Positions 26,327-34,481 of a stretch of 64,000 bases of DNA are shown piece after piece. Each line of letters starts with the position of its first letter. The stretch's first letter is position 1. This DNA is from an uncultured Synergistaceae bacterium (GTDB lineage: Bacteria > Synergistota > Synergistia > Synergistales > Aminiphilaceae). The stretch covers positions 40,960 through 104,959 of the forward strand of contig CALMLW010000045.1 of NCBI GenBank assembly GCA_937868015.1, read 5' to 3'. The position numbers and the translations under genes were made by a program. Under the pieces are notes generated by a model. That model was not told where the DNA came from. It did no database searches and worked only from the letters and a program-made list of their open reading frames with translations.

Positions 26327-27133
26327 TTATCGACGGGCACCCCCGAAACGGTACCCTTGGCCGTCCACGAAGACATTTGAGACCTCCAAAAACCCTCGGA
26401 TTTGCCCCAGAAGCTCTTCCCCCGCAGGGGTGGCCAGGGCGGTGCGCCCCCCTTCTCCCGTTTCGATGCGGGCCGAGTCTTTCTGGAGGCGAAGGCGCAG
26501 GGGGATTTCCTCGGGGATGAGGGAGCGCAGTCGAAACTCCGCCTCGTCGATCCGTCGCAGTGTCGATGCCGTCAAGGGAGTGTCGAAGGGCAGGCGAGTG
26601 GCGAGGCAGGCATTGCTCGCCCGGCGCCACACGGGAATCTCCAGGGTTCGAGCCAGCTCTCGCACATCATTTTTGTTCCACCCTCCCTCCGCCAGAGGGG
26701 TGCGGACCCGGGGGCAGGATCTCAGGGCCTCCAAGCCGGGGCGGTCCTCCTGAAGGTCGTCGGCGTTGGTGCCATCTAGGATCCAATCGAACCCCGCTGC
26801 GGTGCCCCATTGTGTCAGAAGGGCCAAACGATGGGCCTTGCAGACGAAGCAACGCCTAAGGGAGTTTTGGGCCACCTCGGGAAGGGCCAGCTCATTCGAC
26901 GCCAGGAGCGTGTGTGGGAGCCCCGCAAAGAGGGCCACGTCTCGGGCCCGGCGCTCCTCCTCCCGTCCCAAGAGGGGAGAGGCCAGAGTTAGGGCGTGGC
27001 CCCGGACTTCCGGGGTATTCCCCAGGACGACGGCGAGGAGAGCGCTGTCCACGCCTCCTGAAAGGGCCACTCCAGCGCTGCCTAGGGAACGAAGGGCTCG
27101 ACGCAGTGATTCAAGAGATTTTATGGCGACCAC
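26327..27133 (-). CDS. larE: ATP-dependent sacrificial sulfur transferase LarE-like
   Basis: 268 residues, PP-loop ATPase. SGGVDS (residues 25-30) binds ATP; DGTNADD, RCFVCK and the Cys of NACLATRLPF are LarE hallmarks, the last being the site of the Cys that donates its sulfur in the single-Cys type. LarE makes the nickel-pincer cofactor of lactate racemase and relatives. LarB and LarC are not in the window. The start is unclear. GTG 27133 is immediately adjacent to GGGAGG, too close for initiation, while an ATA codon (27124-27122) sits 8 nt after it, as in ribH. Confidence 0.85.
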   Translation of the reverse strand: MVAIKSLESLRRALRSLGSAGVALSGGVDSALLAVVLGNTPEVRGHALTLASPLLGREEERRARDVALFAGLPHTLLASNELALPEVAQNSLRRCFVCKAHRLALLTQWGTAAGFDWILDGTNADDLQEDRPGLEALRSCPRVRTPLAEGGWNKNDVRELARTLEIPVWRRASNACLATRLPFDTPLTASTLRRIDEAEFRLRSLIPEEIPLRLRLQKDSARIETGEGGRTALATPAGEELLGQIRGFLEVSNVFVDGQGYRFGGARR

Positions 27134-27221
27134 CTCCCAGACCGGAGGAGCGAAAGTCCTGCCCTCCCGGGCGAGGCCTCCGGGACGGAGCTTTCTCCCC
27201 AGCGCCGATCTATCGTGATGT

Positions 27222-27236
27222 TTTTTAAGTTAAAAA
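27222..27236. repeat. Perfect AT palindrome between larE and hflK
   Basis: TTTTTAA-G-TTAAAAA is a 15-nt perfect palindrome in otherwise GC-rich DNA. It sits about 36-50 nt ahead of the hflK -10 box, the position of an UP element, and could equally be an operator for the divergent pair. Confidence 0.5.
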
Positions 27237-27271
27237 TTGATTCCTCTCCATGAAAGCGATGACTCTTGATG

Positions 27272-27277
27272 TATAAT
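27272..27277 (+). promoter_or_regulatory. -10 box of hflK promoter
   Basis: A perfect TATAAT at 27272-27277, 55 nt ahead of the hflK start. The -35 region is weak (CATGAA at 17 nt), but the AT-rich block at 27221-27244 lies where an UP element would compensate. Confidence 0.55.
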
Positions 27278-27332
27278 ACCATGGCGCCGGCGAAAAAACC
27301 GGGGATGGCGATCCTCGAAAAGGGGTGGGATC

Positions 27333-28385
27333 ATGGTAGATTTTGGCCAGAATGAGAATAATCCCTTCGACTCTCTGCGAAGAAAGGTACACATCCCGGG
27401 AGGAGGGCATTGGAGGCGGTGGGTGGGAGCCCTGGGAGGTCTCCTGCTTTTTTTGGGGGGGCTCCTGGCGGGGGTGTACATCGTGCCCGCCGGGAGTCAG
27501 GCGGTGGTCTTTCGCCTGGGGCGGGTCCTTTCGGTGGAAAATCAGGGGTTGCACTTCAAGATCCCCGGGATGGATGCGGTGGAGATCGTCAACACGGAGC
27601 GGCTGAGGAGGTTTGAATTCGGTTATCGTACGGTGCTTCCCGGAGAAGATCCCCAGTTCCGGGACGAGCCCGTCGAGTCCAAGATGCTCACCAGCGACAA
27701 CAAGATCGTGGAGGTTAACTGGGTGCTCCAGTTTCAGATCTCCGACCCCGTGCATTACGTGACTAGGATGCCCCTGGGGGACCGGGCGACGGAAAAGCTG
27801 ATCCGCGACATGGCGGAGTCGGTGTTGCGAAAGGTCTTGGCCTCCCGAACCATGGACGAGGTGCTGACCACGGGAAAAGAGGCGATCCAGGGCCAGACGC
27901 GCCAGGATGTGCAGAAGGTGCTCACGGACCTGCAGGCCGGAGTCCGCGTGGTGGCGGTCCAACTTCAGGACGTGAACCCTCCGGCGACGGTGCAGAGCGC
28001 TTTCAGCGAGGTGAATAGTGCCCGGGCGGAAAAGGAACGCCTGCAACTGGAGGCCCAGCAGTTTGCCAATGAACTGATCCCCCAGGCGGAGGGAGAGGCC
28101 CAACGGATCACCAACGAGGCAGAGGCCTACAGCTTCCGGGTGGTTCAGGTGGCCCAAGGAGAGGTGGCCCGCATCCGGGCCCTGGCCCCCATGTACGCCC
28201 AGAACGCCTCGCTGGTGAAGAATACTCTGTGGTTAGAAAACATGAAAGACGTCTGGCCCCGTTTGAAGGTGGCCATTTTGGACGCCCCCGCAGCCTCGGG
28301 GGCCCAGTCCTTCCTCATGTTGGATGTCAACGGTCTGCTAAAACAGTTGGAAACCCAGGGAAAGGAAGGGGGAGAAAGGCCATGA
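27333..28385 (+). CDS. hflK: HflK-type membrane protease modulator (SPFH/band 7)
   Basis: 350 residues. A cytoplasmic N-terminal tail is followed by one membrane segment (about residues 30-50), then a band-7/SPFH domain (VPAGSQAVVFRLGRVL onward), a helical region rich in Ala, Glu and Gln (about 225-290) and a C-terminal tail. HflK and HflC assemble into a large membrane cage around the FtsH protease. ATG 27333. It overlaps hflC by 4 nt (ATGA). FtsH is not in the window. Confidence 0.92.
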   Translation: MVDFGQNENNPFDSLRRKVHIPGGGHWRRWVGALGGLLLFLGGLLAGVYIVPAGSQAVVFRLGRVLSVENQGLHFKIPGMDAVEIVNTERLRRFEFGYRTVLPGEDPQFRDEPVESKMLTSDNKIVEVNWVLQFQISDPVHYVTRMPLGDRATEKLIRDMAESVLRKVLASRTMDEVLTTGKEAIQGQTRQDVQKVLTDLQAGVRVVAVQLQDVNPPATVQSAFSEVNSARAEKERLQLEAQQFANELIPQAEGEAQRITNEAEAYSFRVVQVAQGEVARIRALAPMYAQNASLVKNTLWLENMKDVWPRLKVAILDAPAASGAQSFLMLDVNGLLKQLETQGKEGGERP

Positions 28386-29260
28386 CCCGGAGGAAGGGAT
28401 CGGTGCGCCGTCGCGTGCTGGGAGTTTTGGGTGTGGTCTTGATGGCGGGGGCGCTCTCCGGAGCCTTTGTCCTCCCGGCGGACCAGCAGGGGGTGGTTTT
28501 GCGTCTGGGCAAGGTGGTGCGCTCCGTGCAGGAGGCGGGGCTTTACTTCAAGATACCCTTCATGGACACCCTGGTGCGATACCCGAAGCGCCTTTTGGAG
28601 TATGATGCCGCCCCCGTGGCGGTGGTGACTTCGGACAAGAAAAACTTGGTCTTTGACAGCATCGCGGTCTTTCAGATCCACGACCCCGACCTCTTTTACC
28701 GGACCATTCGCACCGTGGAGGCCGCTCAACAGCGACTGGACGACTCCGTCTACGCAGCGGTGCGCATCGTGGCGGGAAAGGCCACCTTCGACGACCTGAT
28801 CTTCAACACCCGGGACCAGTCTTTGGTCGAGGCCACCGTCGCCACCAATAACCAGACCAAGGGATACGGGGTGGAGGTCCTCCGAGTGGCGTTCAAAAGG
28901 GTCTCCCTGCCAGAAGAAAACGAAGACGCCGTGTACCGTAGCATGGTGGCGGAGCGAAGCCGGGTCGCCGCCCAGCTCCGGGCCGAAGGAAGGTCGGAGG
29001 CGGCTCGCCTGCGCTCCGAGGCTCAGAAAAAGCACACGGAGATCTTGGCCAGCGCCCAGCGCAAGGCGGAAGAAGTCAAAGGCAAGGGGGATGCCCAGGC
29101 CCAACAGCTCATCGCGGACGTGGCCGTCGAGGCGCCAGACCTTTACCTATTTCTTAAAACTCTCGATTTCTACAAAACCAACCTGCCGGGCACTCCCATC
29201 ATCCTTACCCCGGATTCGGGGGTGTTACGCCTCCTGAAAGGCGTTTCTTCGGCGCCGTGA
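28382..29260 (+). CDS. hflC: HflC-type membrane protease modulator (SPFH/band 7)
   Basis: 292 residues. Membrane segment at about residues 10-30 preceded by RRK (cytoplasmic anchor), then LPADQQGVVLRLGKVV of the SPFH domain, GLYFKIPFMDTLVRYPKR, and a helical region with SEAARLRSEAQKKHTEILASA. The C-terminus YLFLKTLDFYKTNLPGTPIILTPDSGVLRLL is typical of HflC. It starts inside the stop of hflK, its obligate partner, and is followed by a terminator. Confidence 0.93.
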   Translation: MTRRKGSVRRRVLGVLGVVLMAGALSGAFVLPADQQGVVLRLGKVVRSVQEAGLYFKIPFMDTLVRYPKRLLEYDAAPVAVVTSDKKNLVFDSIAVFQIHDPDLFYRTIRTVEAAQQRLDDSVYAAVRIVAGKATFDDLIFNTRDQSLVEATVATNNQTKGYGVEVLRVAFKRVSLPEENEDAVYRSMVAERSRVAAQLRAEGRSEAARLRSEAQKKHTEILASAQRKAEEVKGKGDAQAQQLIADVAVEAPDLYLFLKTLDFYKTNLPGTPIILTPDSGVLRLLKGVSSAP

Positions 29261-29272
29261 GATCTTTTTAAG

Positions 29273-29310
29273 GCGGGGGCGGCCCCGGAAGGGGGACGCC
29301 CCCGCTTTTA
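29273..29310 (+). terminator. Terminator after hflC
   Basis: GCGGGGGCG (29273-29281) pairs perfectly with CGCCCCCGC (29297-29305), with an inner CCCC/GGGG pairing and a TTTTA tail. It lies between the hflC stop and the convergent cysS stop. The minus-strand side has no T-run, so it acts on the plus strand only. Confidence 0.75.
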
Positions 29311-29317
29311 GTGCCTC

Positions 29318-30736
29318 CTAAAGGGCGCGGTGCCAGCGCGTTCCCCCCGGGGTATCTTCAAGCACTATCCCCCGGGATCCCAGCTCATGACGGATGCGGT
29401 CCGCCTCGGCGAAGTCCTTGTTTTTCCTGGCCAGGAGGCGCCGTTCCACCAGGGCGTCTATCTGGGCCGCATCTTCGGCGGCGGCGGGATCCTCGGGGCG
29501 GTCCAGGCCGAAGACTCCCAGAATGGCGTCCGCCAGGCGGTAGAGCTCTTCGGCCTGCTGGAGGGCGTCGAGGTCCCCCTCGCGATTATCTTTCAGGGCG
29601 CTGTTCACCGCTTTCACGGCCTCAAAGAGCGCCCCCAGGGCTCCCGCCGTGTTGAAGTCGTCGTCCAGGGCTTCGCAAAAGCGTCGCCGCGCCGCTGCCA
29701 GGGCCTGGCGGAGCTCCTCCTGGGGTTGGCCCTCCGGCCGGGATTTCCGGGCCTCCGAAAGCTCCCTCCAGGAGCTCTGAAGGCGCTCCACGGCGGCGGT
29801 GGCCTGTTTGAGCGCCTCTTCGGAGAAGTTTAGGGGGGAGCGGTAGTGGGCCCCCAGCATGAAGAAGCGGATGGCGAGGGGGGAGAAGTGCCGTCGGGCC
29901 TCCCGGGCGGTCATGAAATTCCCCAGCGATTTGGACATTTTCTCCGCATCGATGAGCAAAAAGGCGTTGTGGATCCAATAGCGGACAAAGGCCTTCCCCG
30001 AGGCGGCCTCGGATTGGGCGATCTCGTTTTCGTGGTGAGGGAAGATGAGGTCACTGCCTCCCGCATGGATATCCAGGGTTTCACCACAGTACTTGGAGGA
30101 CATGGCGCTGCATTCGATGTGCCATCCGGGGCGTCCGGGCCCCCAGGGACTTTCCCATGACGGTTCCCCCGGCTTTTGGGCCTTCCATAGGGCGAAGTCC
30201 AGGGGGTGTTTTTTCCGGGGATCCACGTCGATGCGGGCTCCGGATTGTAACTCGTCCAGGCTCTGGCTGATGAGGCGACCGTAGGAGGGAAAGCTGAGGA
30301 CGTCGAAGTAGACGTCGCCCTCTACGGCGTAGGCGTGTCCTCGGCGGATTATTTCGGAGATCATGGTCACGATTTCCGGGATGTGCTCCGTCGCCTTGGG
30401 GTGGACGGTGGCGGGGCGGATGCCCAGGGCCTTGGCGTCTTCTTCGTAGGCCTGGATGAACCGGGATGCCAGCTCGGAGACAGAGATCCCAAGCTCCCGG
30501 GCCCGGTGGATCATCTTGTCGTCGATGTCCGTGAAGTTTTGGACGTAGGTGACCTCATACCCGCTCTGCTCCATGTGTCGCCTGAGGGCGTCGAAGACGA
30601 TGAAGGGCCGGGCATTGCCGATGTGGAAGAAGTCGTAGACTGTGGGGCCACAGACGTAAAAGGTCACTTTCCCCGGTTGGAGGGGCACAAAGGGTTCTTT
30701 TCGTTTTGTCAAGTCGTTAAACAAGGTCAGGGCCAT
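29318..30736 (-). CDS. cysS: Cysteinyl-tRNA synthetase
   Basis: Class I aminoacyl-tRNA synthetase charging tRNA-Cys. 472 residues, normal length. FYVCGPTVYDFFHIGNARPF holds a zinc-ligand Cys and the HIGN motif; DIHAGGSDLIFPHHENE is the zinc site; KMSKSLGN is the second class I signature. The C-terminal anticodon domain ends EDTPGGTRWHR. ATG 30736 follows GGAGGTG. No T-box is visible in the short leader. Confidence 0.96.
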   Translation of the reverse strand: MALTLFNDLTKRKEPFVPLQPGKVTFYVCGPTVYDFFHIGNARPFIVFDALRRHMEQSGYEVTYVQNFTDIDDKMIHRARELGISVSELASRFIQAYEEDAKALGIRPATVHPKATEHIPEIVTMISEIIRRGHAYAVEGDVYFDVLSFPSYGRLISQSLDELQSGARIDVDPRKKHPLDFALWKAQKPGEPSWESPWGPGRPGWHIECSAMSSKYCGETLDIHAGGSDLIFPHHENEIAQSEAASGKAFVRYWIHNAFLLIDAEKMSKSLGNFMTAREARRHFSPLAIRFFMLGAHYRSPLNFSEEALKQATAAVERLQSSWRELSEARKSRPEGQPQEELRQALAAARRRFCEALDDDFNTAGALGALFEAVKAVNSALKDNREGDLDALQQAEELYRLADAILGVFGLDRPEDPAAAEDAAQIDALVERRLLARKNKDFAEADRIRHELGSRGIVLEDTPGGTRWHRAL

Positions 30737-30768
30737 TTTTCACACCTCCGGAAGAATTTCTGAAAGCA

Positions 30769-30796
30769 ATTCTATCCCCCAAAGGCCAATTTGCAA
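30769..30796 (-). promoter_or_regulatory. Promoter of cysS
   Basis: On the minus strand TTGCAA (30791-30796) and TAGAAT (30769-30774) are 16 nt apart, giving a leader of about 25 nt with a good Shine-Dalgarno. Confidence 0.6.
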
Positions 30797-30799
30797 AGG

Positions 30800-30821
30800 C
30801 CCCTCCGATCAACCGGAGGGG
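30800..30821. repeat. Inverted repeat upstream of the cysS promoter
   Basis: CCCCTCCG (30800-30807) and CGGAGGGG (30814-30821) flank ATCAAC, 4 nt beyond the cysS -35 box. It might be an operator or a weak hairpin terminator on the minus strand. From here to 31020 (about 200 nt of the 432-nt spacer) I see no gene and no other signal. Confidence 0.4.
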
Positions 30822-31021
30822 TGGCCCCACGGGCGGAGGCTCGGGCCCGGCGACGGGGCGGGAAGCTCCGTCCCCCTCGACCGGCGCCAGGGAAGGCGGC
30901 GCGAGGGGACGGGTCATGTCCCGGCCTCGCGGTGAAGGGCCGTGGAAGAGGAGTGGATTAGGGATTTTCCAGGCTCGCCAGCCCCAGGATCCTTCCCAAA
31001 ATCCCCCTTTCCCGGGGGGCG

Positions 31022-31030
31022 TGCTAGAAT
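31022..31030 (+). promoter_or_regulatory. Extended -10 promoter of the amidohydrolase
   Basis: TGCTAGAAT is an extended -10 element (TGn followed by TAGAAT, 31025-31030). No good -35 is visible. The palindrome CCTCCGGAGG (31032-31041) overlaps the expected start site near 31037. Confidence 0.45.
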
Positions 31031-31046
31031 ACCTCCGGAGGGCGTG

Positions 31047-31151
31047 ATCGGCGCCGGGGCCGTCCCTCGCCGATAGGCCTTGGCCGGGTTCCGGCCATAG
31101 AGGCTTCTCCCGGATAAGGGGTGACCCCCCCGGGCGTCCGGGACGGGAAGC
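31047..31151 (+). promoter_or_regulatory. Structured 5' leader of the amidohydrolase gene
   Basis: Three consecutive hairpins fill the leader. ATCGGCG/CGCCGAT is at 31047-31053 and 31068-31074. TGGCCGG/CCGGCCA is at 31081-31087 and 31091-31097. A larger stem at 31103-31114 and 31137-31151 (GCTTC then TCCCGGA, with a 3-nt bulge) ends just before the GGGAGG Shine-Dalgarno at 31155-31160. It matches no riboswitch I can name. GC-rich DNA folds easily, so function is unproven. Confidence 0.35.
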
Positions 31152-31168
31152 GACGGGAGGAATGGGCG

Positions 31169-32764
31169 ATGGCCATGCGTGAGTCGGAGGCTTCTGCGGT
31201 GCTCCTTCGGGGGGGAAGAATATGGACGGGAGATCCTCGCGTTCCCCGGGCAGAGGCCCTTTTGTGGTACCGAGACACCCTGGAGGCGGTGGGATCCGAG
31301 GAAGAGGTGCGGTCTCACCCCCTGGCGTCCCGGGCCCGGATCATCTCTCTAGGGGGGGAGTCGGTGATCCCCGGCCTGACCGACGCCCATGCCCACCTGG
31401 CGTTTTACGCCAAGCAGCGTCACGCGGTGCCCCTGGACCGGTGTTCCTCGCTGGAAGACGTAAAAAGACTCCTCCGAGAGAGGAGCGCCGCAGTGCCCCC
31501 CGACTCGTGGATCTGTGGGGTTCGGTTTAACGATACCCAATGGGAGGAGAAGCGCCTGCCCACGAGGCAGGACTTGGACGCCTTGGGGGTGCCGAATCCC
31601 GTGCTCCTTTCCCGCATCTGCTGTCACGTCCAGGTGGCGAACAGCCGGGGGCTCGCGGCGGCGGGGTTTCCCCCGGACGCCGTGCCTTCGGGCATCTTGT
31701 ACGAAGGGGAAGGAGATCCGCTGATCCAGGCGGTGGAGCGAGATCGCGATCCCAAGGAATGCCGCCGGGCCCTGGAAGAGGCCTGCCTCGAGTTTGCCTC
31801 CTACGGAATAACCAGCGTCCACACCTGTAGCGCGGGCTCCTACGGGCTGGGGGATGACTTGGCGGCCTATCAGGAGATGCGCTTGGAGGGGGCGTTACCC
31901 CTACGGGTGGTGTTCTATACGGATGACATGCCTCCAGCGGGCTTTCTCAGTGGCCTGGGGGACGACTGGGTGCGCTTCGGAGGGTTCAAGCTCTTTCTGG
32001 ATGGCTCCCTCGGCGGTCGTACGGCGGCCCTTTCCCGGCCTTACGCCGACGCTCCCACCACGTCGGGGATCCTGAACCACGAGGATCACGCCCTGATGGC
32101 CACCATGGAAGAGGCTCATCGCCGGGGCTTTCAGATGGAAATCCACGCCATTGGCGATGCGGCGCTGGATCAGGCCATAGAGGGGTTGCGCCGGATAAAA
32201 TCCCTGGGGCCCGGCCGCTTCTCCCGGCCCCATCGGGTGAACCACGTGATGATCTGTCGTCCGGATCAGGTGGAACCCCTGCGGGAGCTGGGGGTGGTCG
32301 TCGACGTCCAGCCCGCCTTCGTCCCCGGGGAGATCACCATGGCCACGTCGCGCCTGGGGGAAGATCGCCTCGCCTGGGCCTATCCCTGGAAGACCTTCGT
32401 GGATGCGGGGTTCGTGGTGACCGGGTCCAGCGACTGCCCTGTGGAGGTGCCTTCCCCGTGGCGAGGGATATGGGGGGCCGTGTGCCGCACGGACGACGAG
32501 GGATGCCCCGCCGGAGGTTGGACCCCGGAACAAAGGCTCTCCCTTGATGAGGCGCTGACCCTCTTCACTGTCAATCCTCCGTTGGCGGTGGGAGAAGGGG
32601 GGCGTAGGGGGCGCCTGGCCCCCGGTTTTCTGGCGGACGTGGTGGTCTGCGGCGAGGACCTCTTTGCCCTACCTCAGGAAAGGCTGCGCCACGTGATCCC
32701 CCGGGCCACGGTGGTGGGGGGAAAGGTGTCGAGCGGCGAGTTGGAAGGGGTGGAACGCCTCTAG
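31169..32764 (+). CDS. Amidohydrolase of the YtcJ type (amidohydrolase 3)
   Basis: 531-residue metal-dependent hydrolase. Metal ligands are visible in PGLTDAHAHLAF, MEIHAIGDAALDQAI and TGSSDCPVE, with the C-terminal GRLAPGFLADVVVC common to the superfamily. The substrate is unknown: relatives are annotated as N-substituted formamide deformylase or generic amidases. ATG 31169 is chosen for GGGAGG at 31155-31160; an ATG two codons later is also possible. It precedes uvrC by 16 nt, which hints at co-transcription only. Confidence 0.87.
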   Translation: MAMRESEASAVLLRGGRIWTGDPRVPRAEALLWYRDTLEAVGSEEEVRSHPLASRARIISLGGESVIPGLTDAHAHLAFYAKQRHAVPLDRCSSLEDVKRLLRERSAAVPPDSWICGVRFNDTQWEEKRLPTRQDLDALGVPNPVLLSRICCHVQVANSRGLAAAGFPPDAVPSGILYEGEGDPLIQAVERDRDPKECRRALEEACLEFASYGITSVHTCSAGSYGLGDDLAAYQEMRLEGALPLRVVFYTDDMPPAGFLSGLGDDWVRFGGFKLFLDGSLGGRTAALSRPYADAPTTSGILNHEDHALMATMEEAHRRGFQMEIHAIGDAALDQAIEGLRRIKSLGPGRFSRPHRVNHVMICRPDQVEPLRELGVVVDVQPAFVPGEITMATSRLGEDRLAWAYPWKTFVDAGFVVTGSSDCPVEVPSPWRGIWGAVCRTDDEGCPAGGWTPEQRLSLDEALTLFTVNPPLAVGEGGRRGRLAPGFLADVVVCGEDLFALPQERLRHVIPRATVVGGKVSSGELEGVERL

Positions 32765-32780
32765 GGATCGGGGTGCACAG

Positions 32781-34352
32781 ATGGGGAACAAGCTCTCGCC
32801 GGAGGCGCTGCGAGAAAAAATCCGAGGGTTGCCGGATCGCCCGGGGGTCTACCTCATGCACGACGACCAGGGAGAGGTCCTTTATGTCGGGAAGGCCAAA
32901 TCGCTAAAAAAACGCGTGGGCTCCTATTTCCGGAGGCAGGACTACGCCTCCCCTCGGCTTCGACGGTTGGTGGCCTCCATTGCGGATATCTCCGTGATCC
33001 GCACGGAATCCGAGGTGGAAGCCCTGATCGTCGAAGCTCGTCTCATCAAAAAGTATCAGCCGTTTTTCAACGTGGAGCTCAAGATGGGAGAGCGCTATCC
33101 CTTCGTCAAAATCACCAAGGAGCGCTTTCCCCGGATTCTCATCACTCGGCACAGGGAAGAGGACGGAGGCATCTACTTTGGCCCCTTTACCCGGGTGGCC
33201 GAGGTGCGCCAACTCCTCCGCCTGAGCGAAAGGTATTTTCCTCTCAGACAATGCGCCCGGGAGATCGACCCCGGAGCCCCCGAGGCCCGTCCCTGTGTGC
33301 GCCACGCCCTGGGGCGTTGCCTGGGTCCCTGCGCGGGCCTCTGCTCTGAAGGAGCCTACGCAGAGCGGGTCGCAGATCTGGTGCTCCTTTTGTCCGGCAA
33401 GACCGCCGACCTGGTGGAACGTCTGCGTAGGCGCATGGATCGGGCGGCCCAGGAGATGGCCTTTGAAGAGGCGGCTCACCTGAGGGACATGATCCGGGGG
33501 TTGTGGCACTACACGCGCCAGCGCACCAGCTTGGCGGGGCATAACACCTTAGACGGGGAGACATGGCAGGTGTTGCGTCAGCTGCAGGAGCTCCTCGGGC
33601 TAAAGACCTTGCCTTGGCGCATCGACGGCTTTGACATCTCCCATTTCAGCGGCAAGGAGACCTATGGGGTGGCGGTGGTTTTCGAGCAGGGGGCTCCGAA
33701 TCCCTCGCTGTACCGTCGTTTCGTGGTGAAATCTTTGGACGGGGCGGTGGACGACTTCCGGGCGATGGAAGAGGTGGTGGCCCGGCGTTACCGTCGGGTG
33801 GTGCAAGGACAGGAACCGGCCCCCCAGCTGATCCTCATCGACGGAGGCCCCCAGCAGCTGGCCTTTGCCCTGGATGCCCTTCGAGGGGCGGGGTTGGGAG
33901 ATATCCCCATGGTGGCCCTCGCCGAGAGGAATGAGGAGATCTACCGCCCCGACGAGGCCGTCCCGATGCGCCTTGAGCGCAGCGACCGGGCCTTGCATCT
34001 TTTGCAAAGGGTTCGGGATGAGGCACACCGCTTTGCCGTATCCTCGCACCGTCGGGGTCGGGACGTCAGGCTCCGCCGCTCGGCGCTGGAAGATATCCCG
34101 GGAGTGGGGAAGAAGAGGGCGGCGGCTCTTTTGGGGGCCCTGGGATCTCCGGCCCGGATCGCCGCCACGGATTCCGCCGATCTGGCCCGTATTCCGGGCA
34201 TTGGCCCGGGACTGGCGAAAAGGATCTTGGAGGGGTTGTGGCGGGCCATGGACCTCCCCCGGAACGAAGGGAAAGAAGATAAGGGCTCTCCCCCCTCCGG
34301 CGAAGGCCTCCCCTCCGGGGGGGGAGAGGATGGTAAAGAAGGCCCGGCGTGA
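32781..34352 (+). CDS. uvrC: UvrABC excision nuclease subunit C, internally short
   Basis: Makes the two incisions in nucleotide excision repair. 523 residues against about 600 in most UvrC. The GIY-YIG domain is intact (GVYLMHDDQGEVLYVGKAKSL), with cluster-type cysteines C158, C172, C180 and C184, a UVR helix pair at about 220-240, and the RNase H-like nuclease (GFDISHF, D285; LILIDGGPQQL). Two helix-hairpin-helix motifs (IPGVGKKRAAALL, IPGIGPGLAKRI) follow. Only about 45 residues separate UVR from the nuclease, where E. coli has about 160. The C-terminal tail is Gly/Glu-rich. Confidence 0.93.
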   Translation: MGNKLSPEALREKIRGLPDRPGVYLMHDDQGEVLYVGKAKSLKKRVGSYFRRQDYASPRLRRLVASIADISVIRTESEVEALIVEARLIKKYQPFFNVELKMGERYPFVKITKERFPRILITRHREEDGGIYFGPFTRVAEVRQLLRLSERYFPLRQCAREIDPGAPEARPCVRHALGRCLGPCAGLCSEGAYAERVADLVLLLSGKTADLVERLRRRMDRAAQEMAFEEAAHLRDMIRGLWHYTRQRTSLAGHNTLDGETWQVLRQLQELLGLKTLPWRIDGFDISHFSGKETYGVAVVFEQGAPNPSLYRRFVVKSLDGAVDDFRAMEEVVARRYRRVVQGQEPAPQLILIDGGPQQLAFALDALRGAGLGDIPMVALAERNEEIYRPDEAVPMRLERSDRALHLLQRVRDEAHRFAVSSHRRGRDVRLRRSALEDIPGVGKKRAAALLGALGSPARIAATDSADLARIPGIGPGLAKRILEGLWRAMDLPRNEGKEDKGSPPSGEGLPSGGGEDGKEGPA

Positions 34353-34481
34353 CGGAGTCCTCCCGGGGCGGTTTCTGCCCCCTTTTAGCCCCATGGGGCT
34401 GGCGGCAAGGGGCCTCGGGGGATCCGGCGATCCCCGGGATCCTCTGGGGGGAGCCCTTTCATCAAGAAAGGCTGTGTTTTC

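Noticed and set aside
30737..30800. T-box leader of cysS
   Set aside because: The predicted leader is only about 25 nt and lacks the T-box sequence and specifier stem.
34353..34481. FMN riboswitch ahead of ribD
   Set aside because: Searched by eye for the RFN core (AGGGTG and ACCGGCGGT-like blocks); only a simple GGGGATC/GATCCCC hairpin is present.
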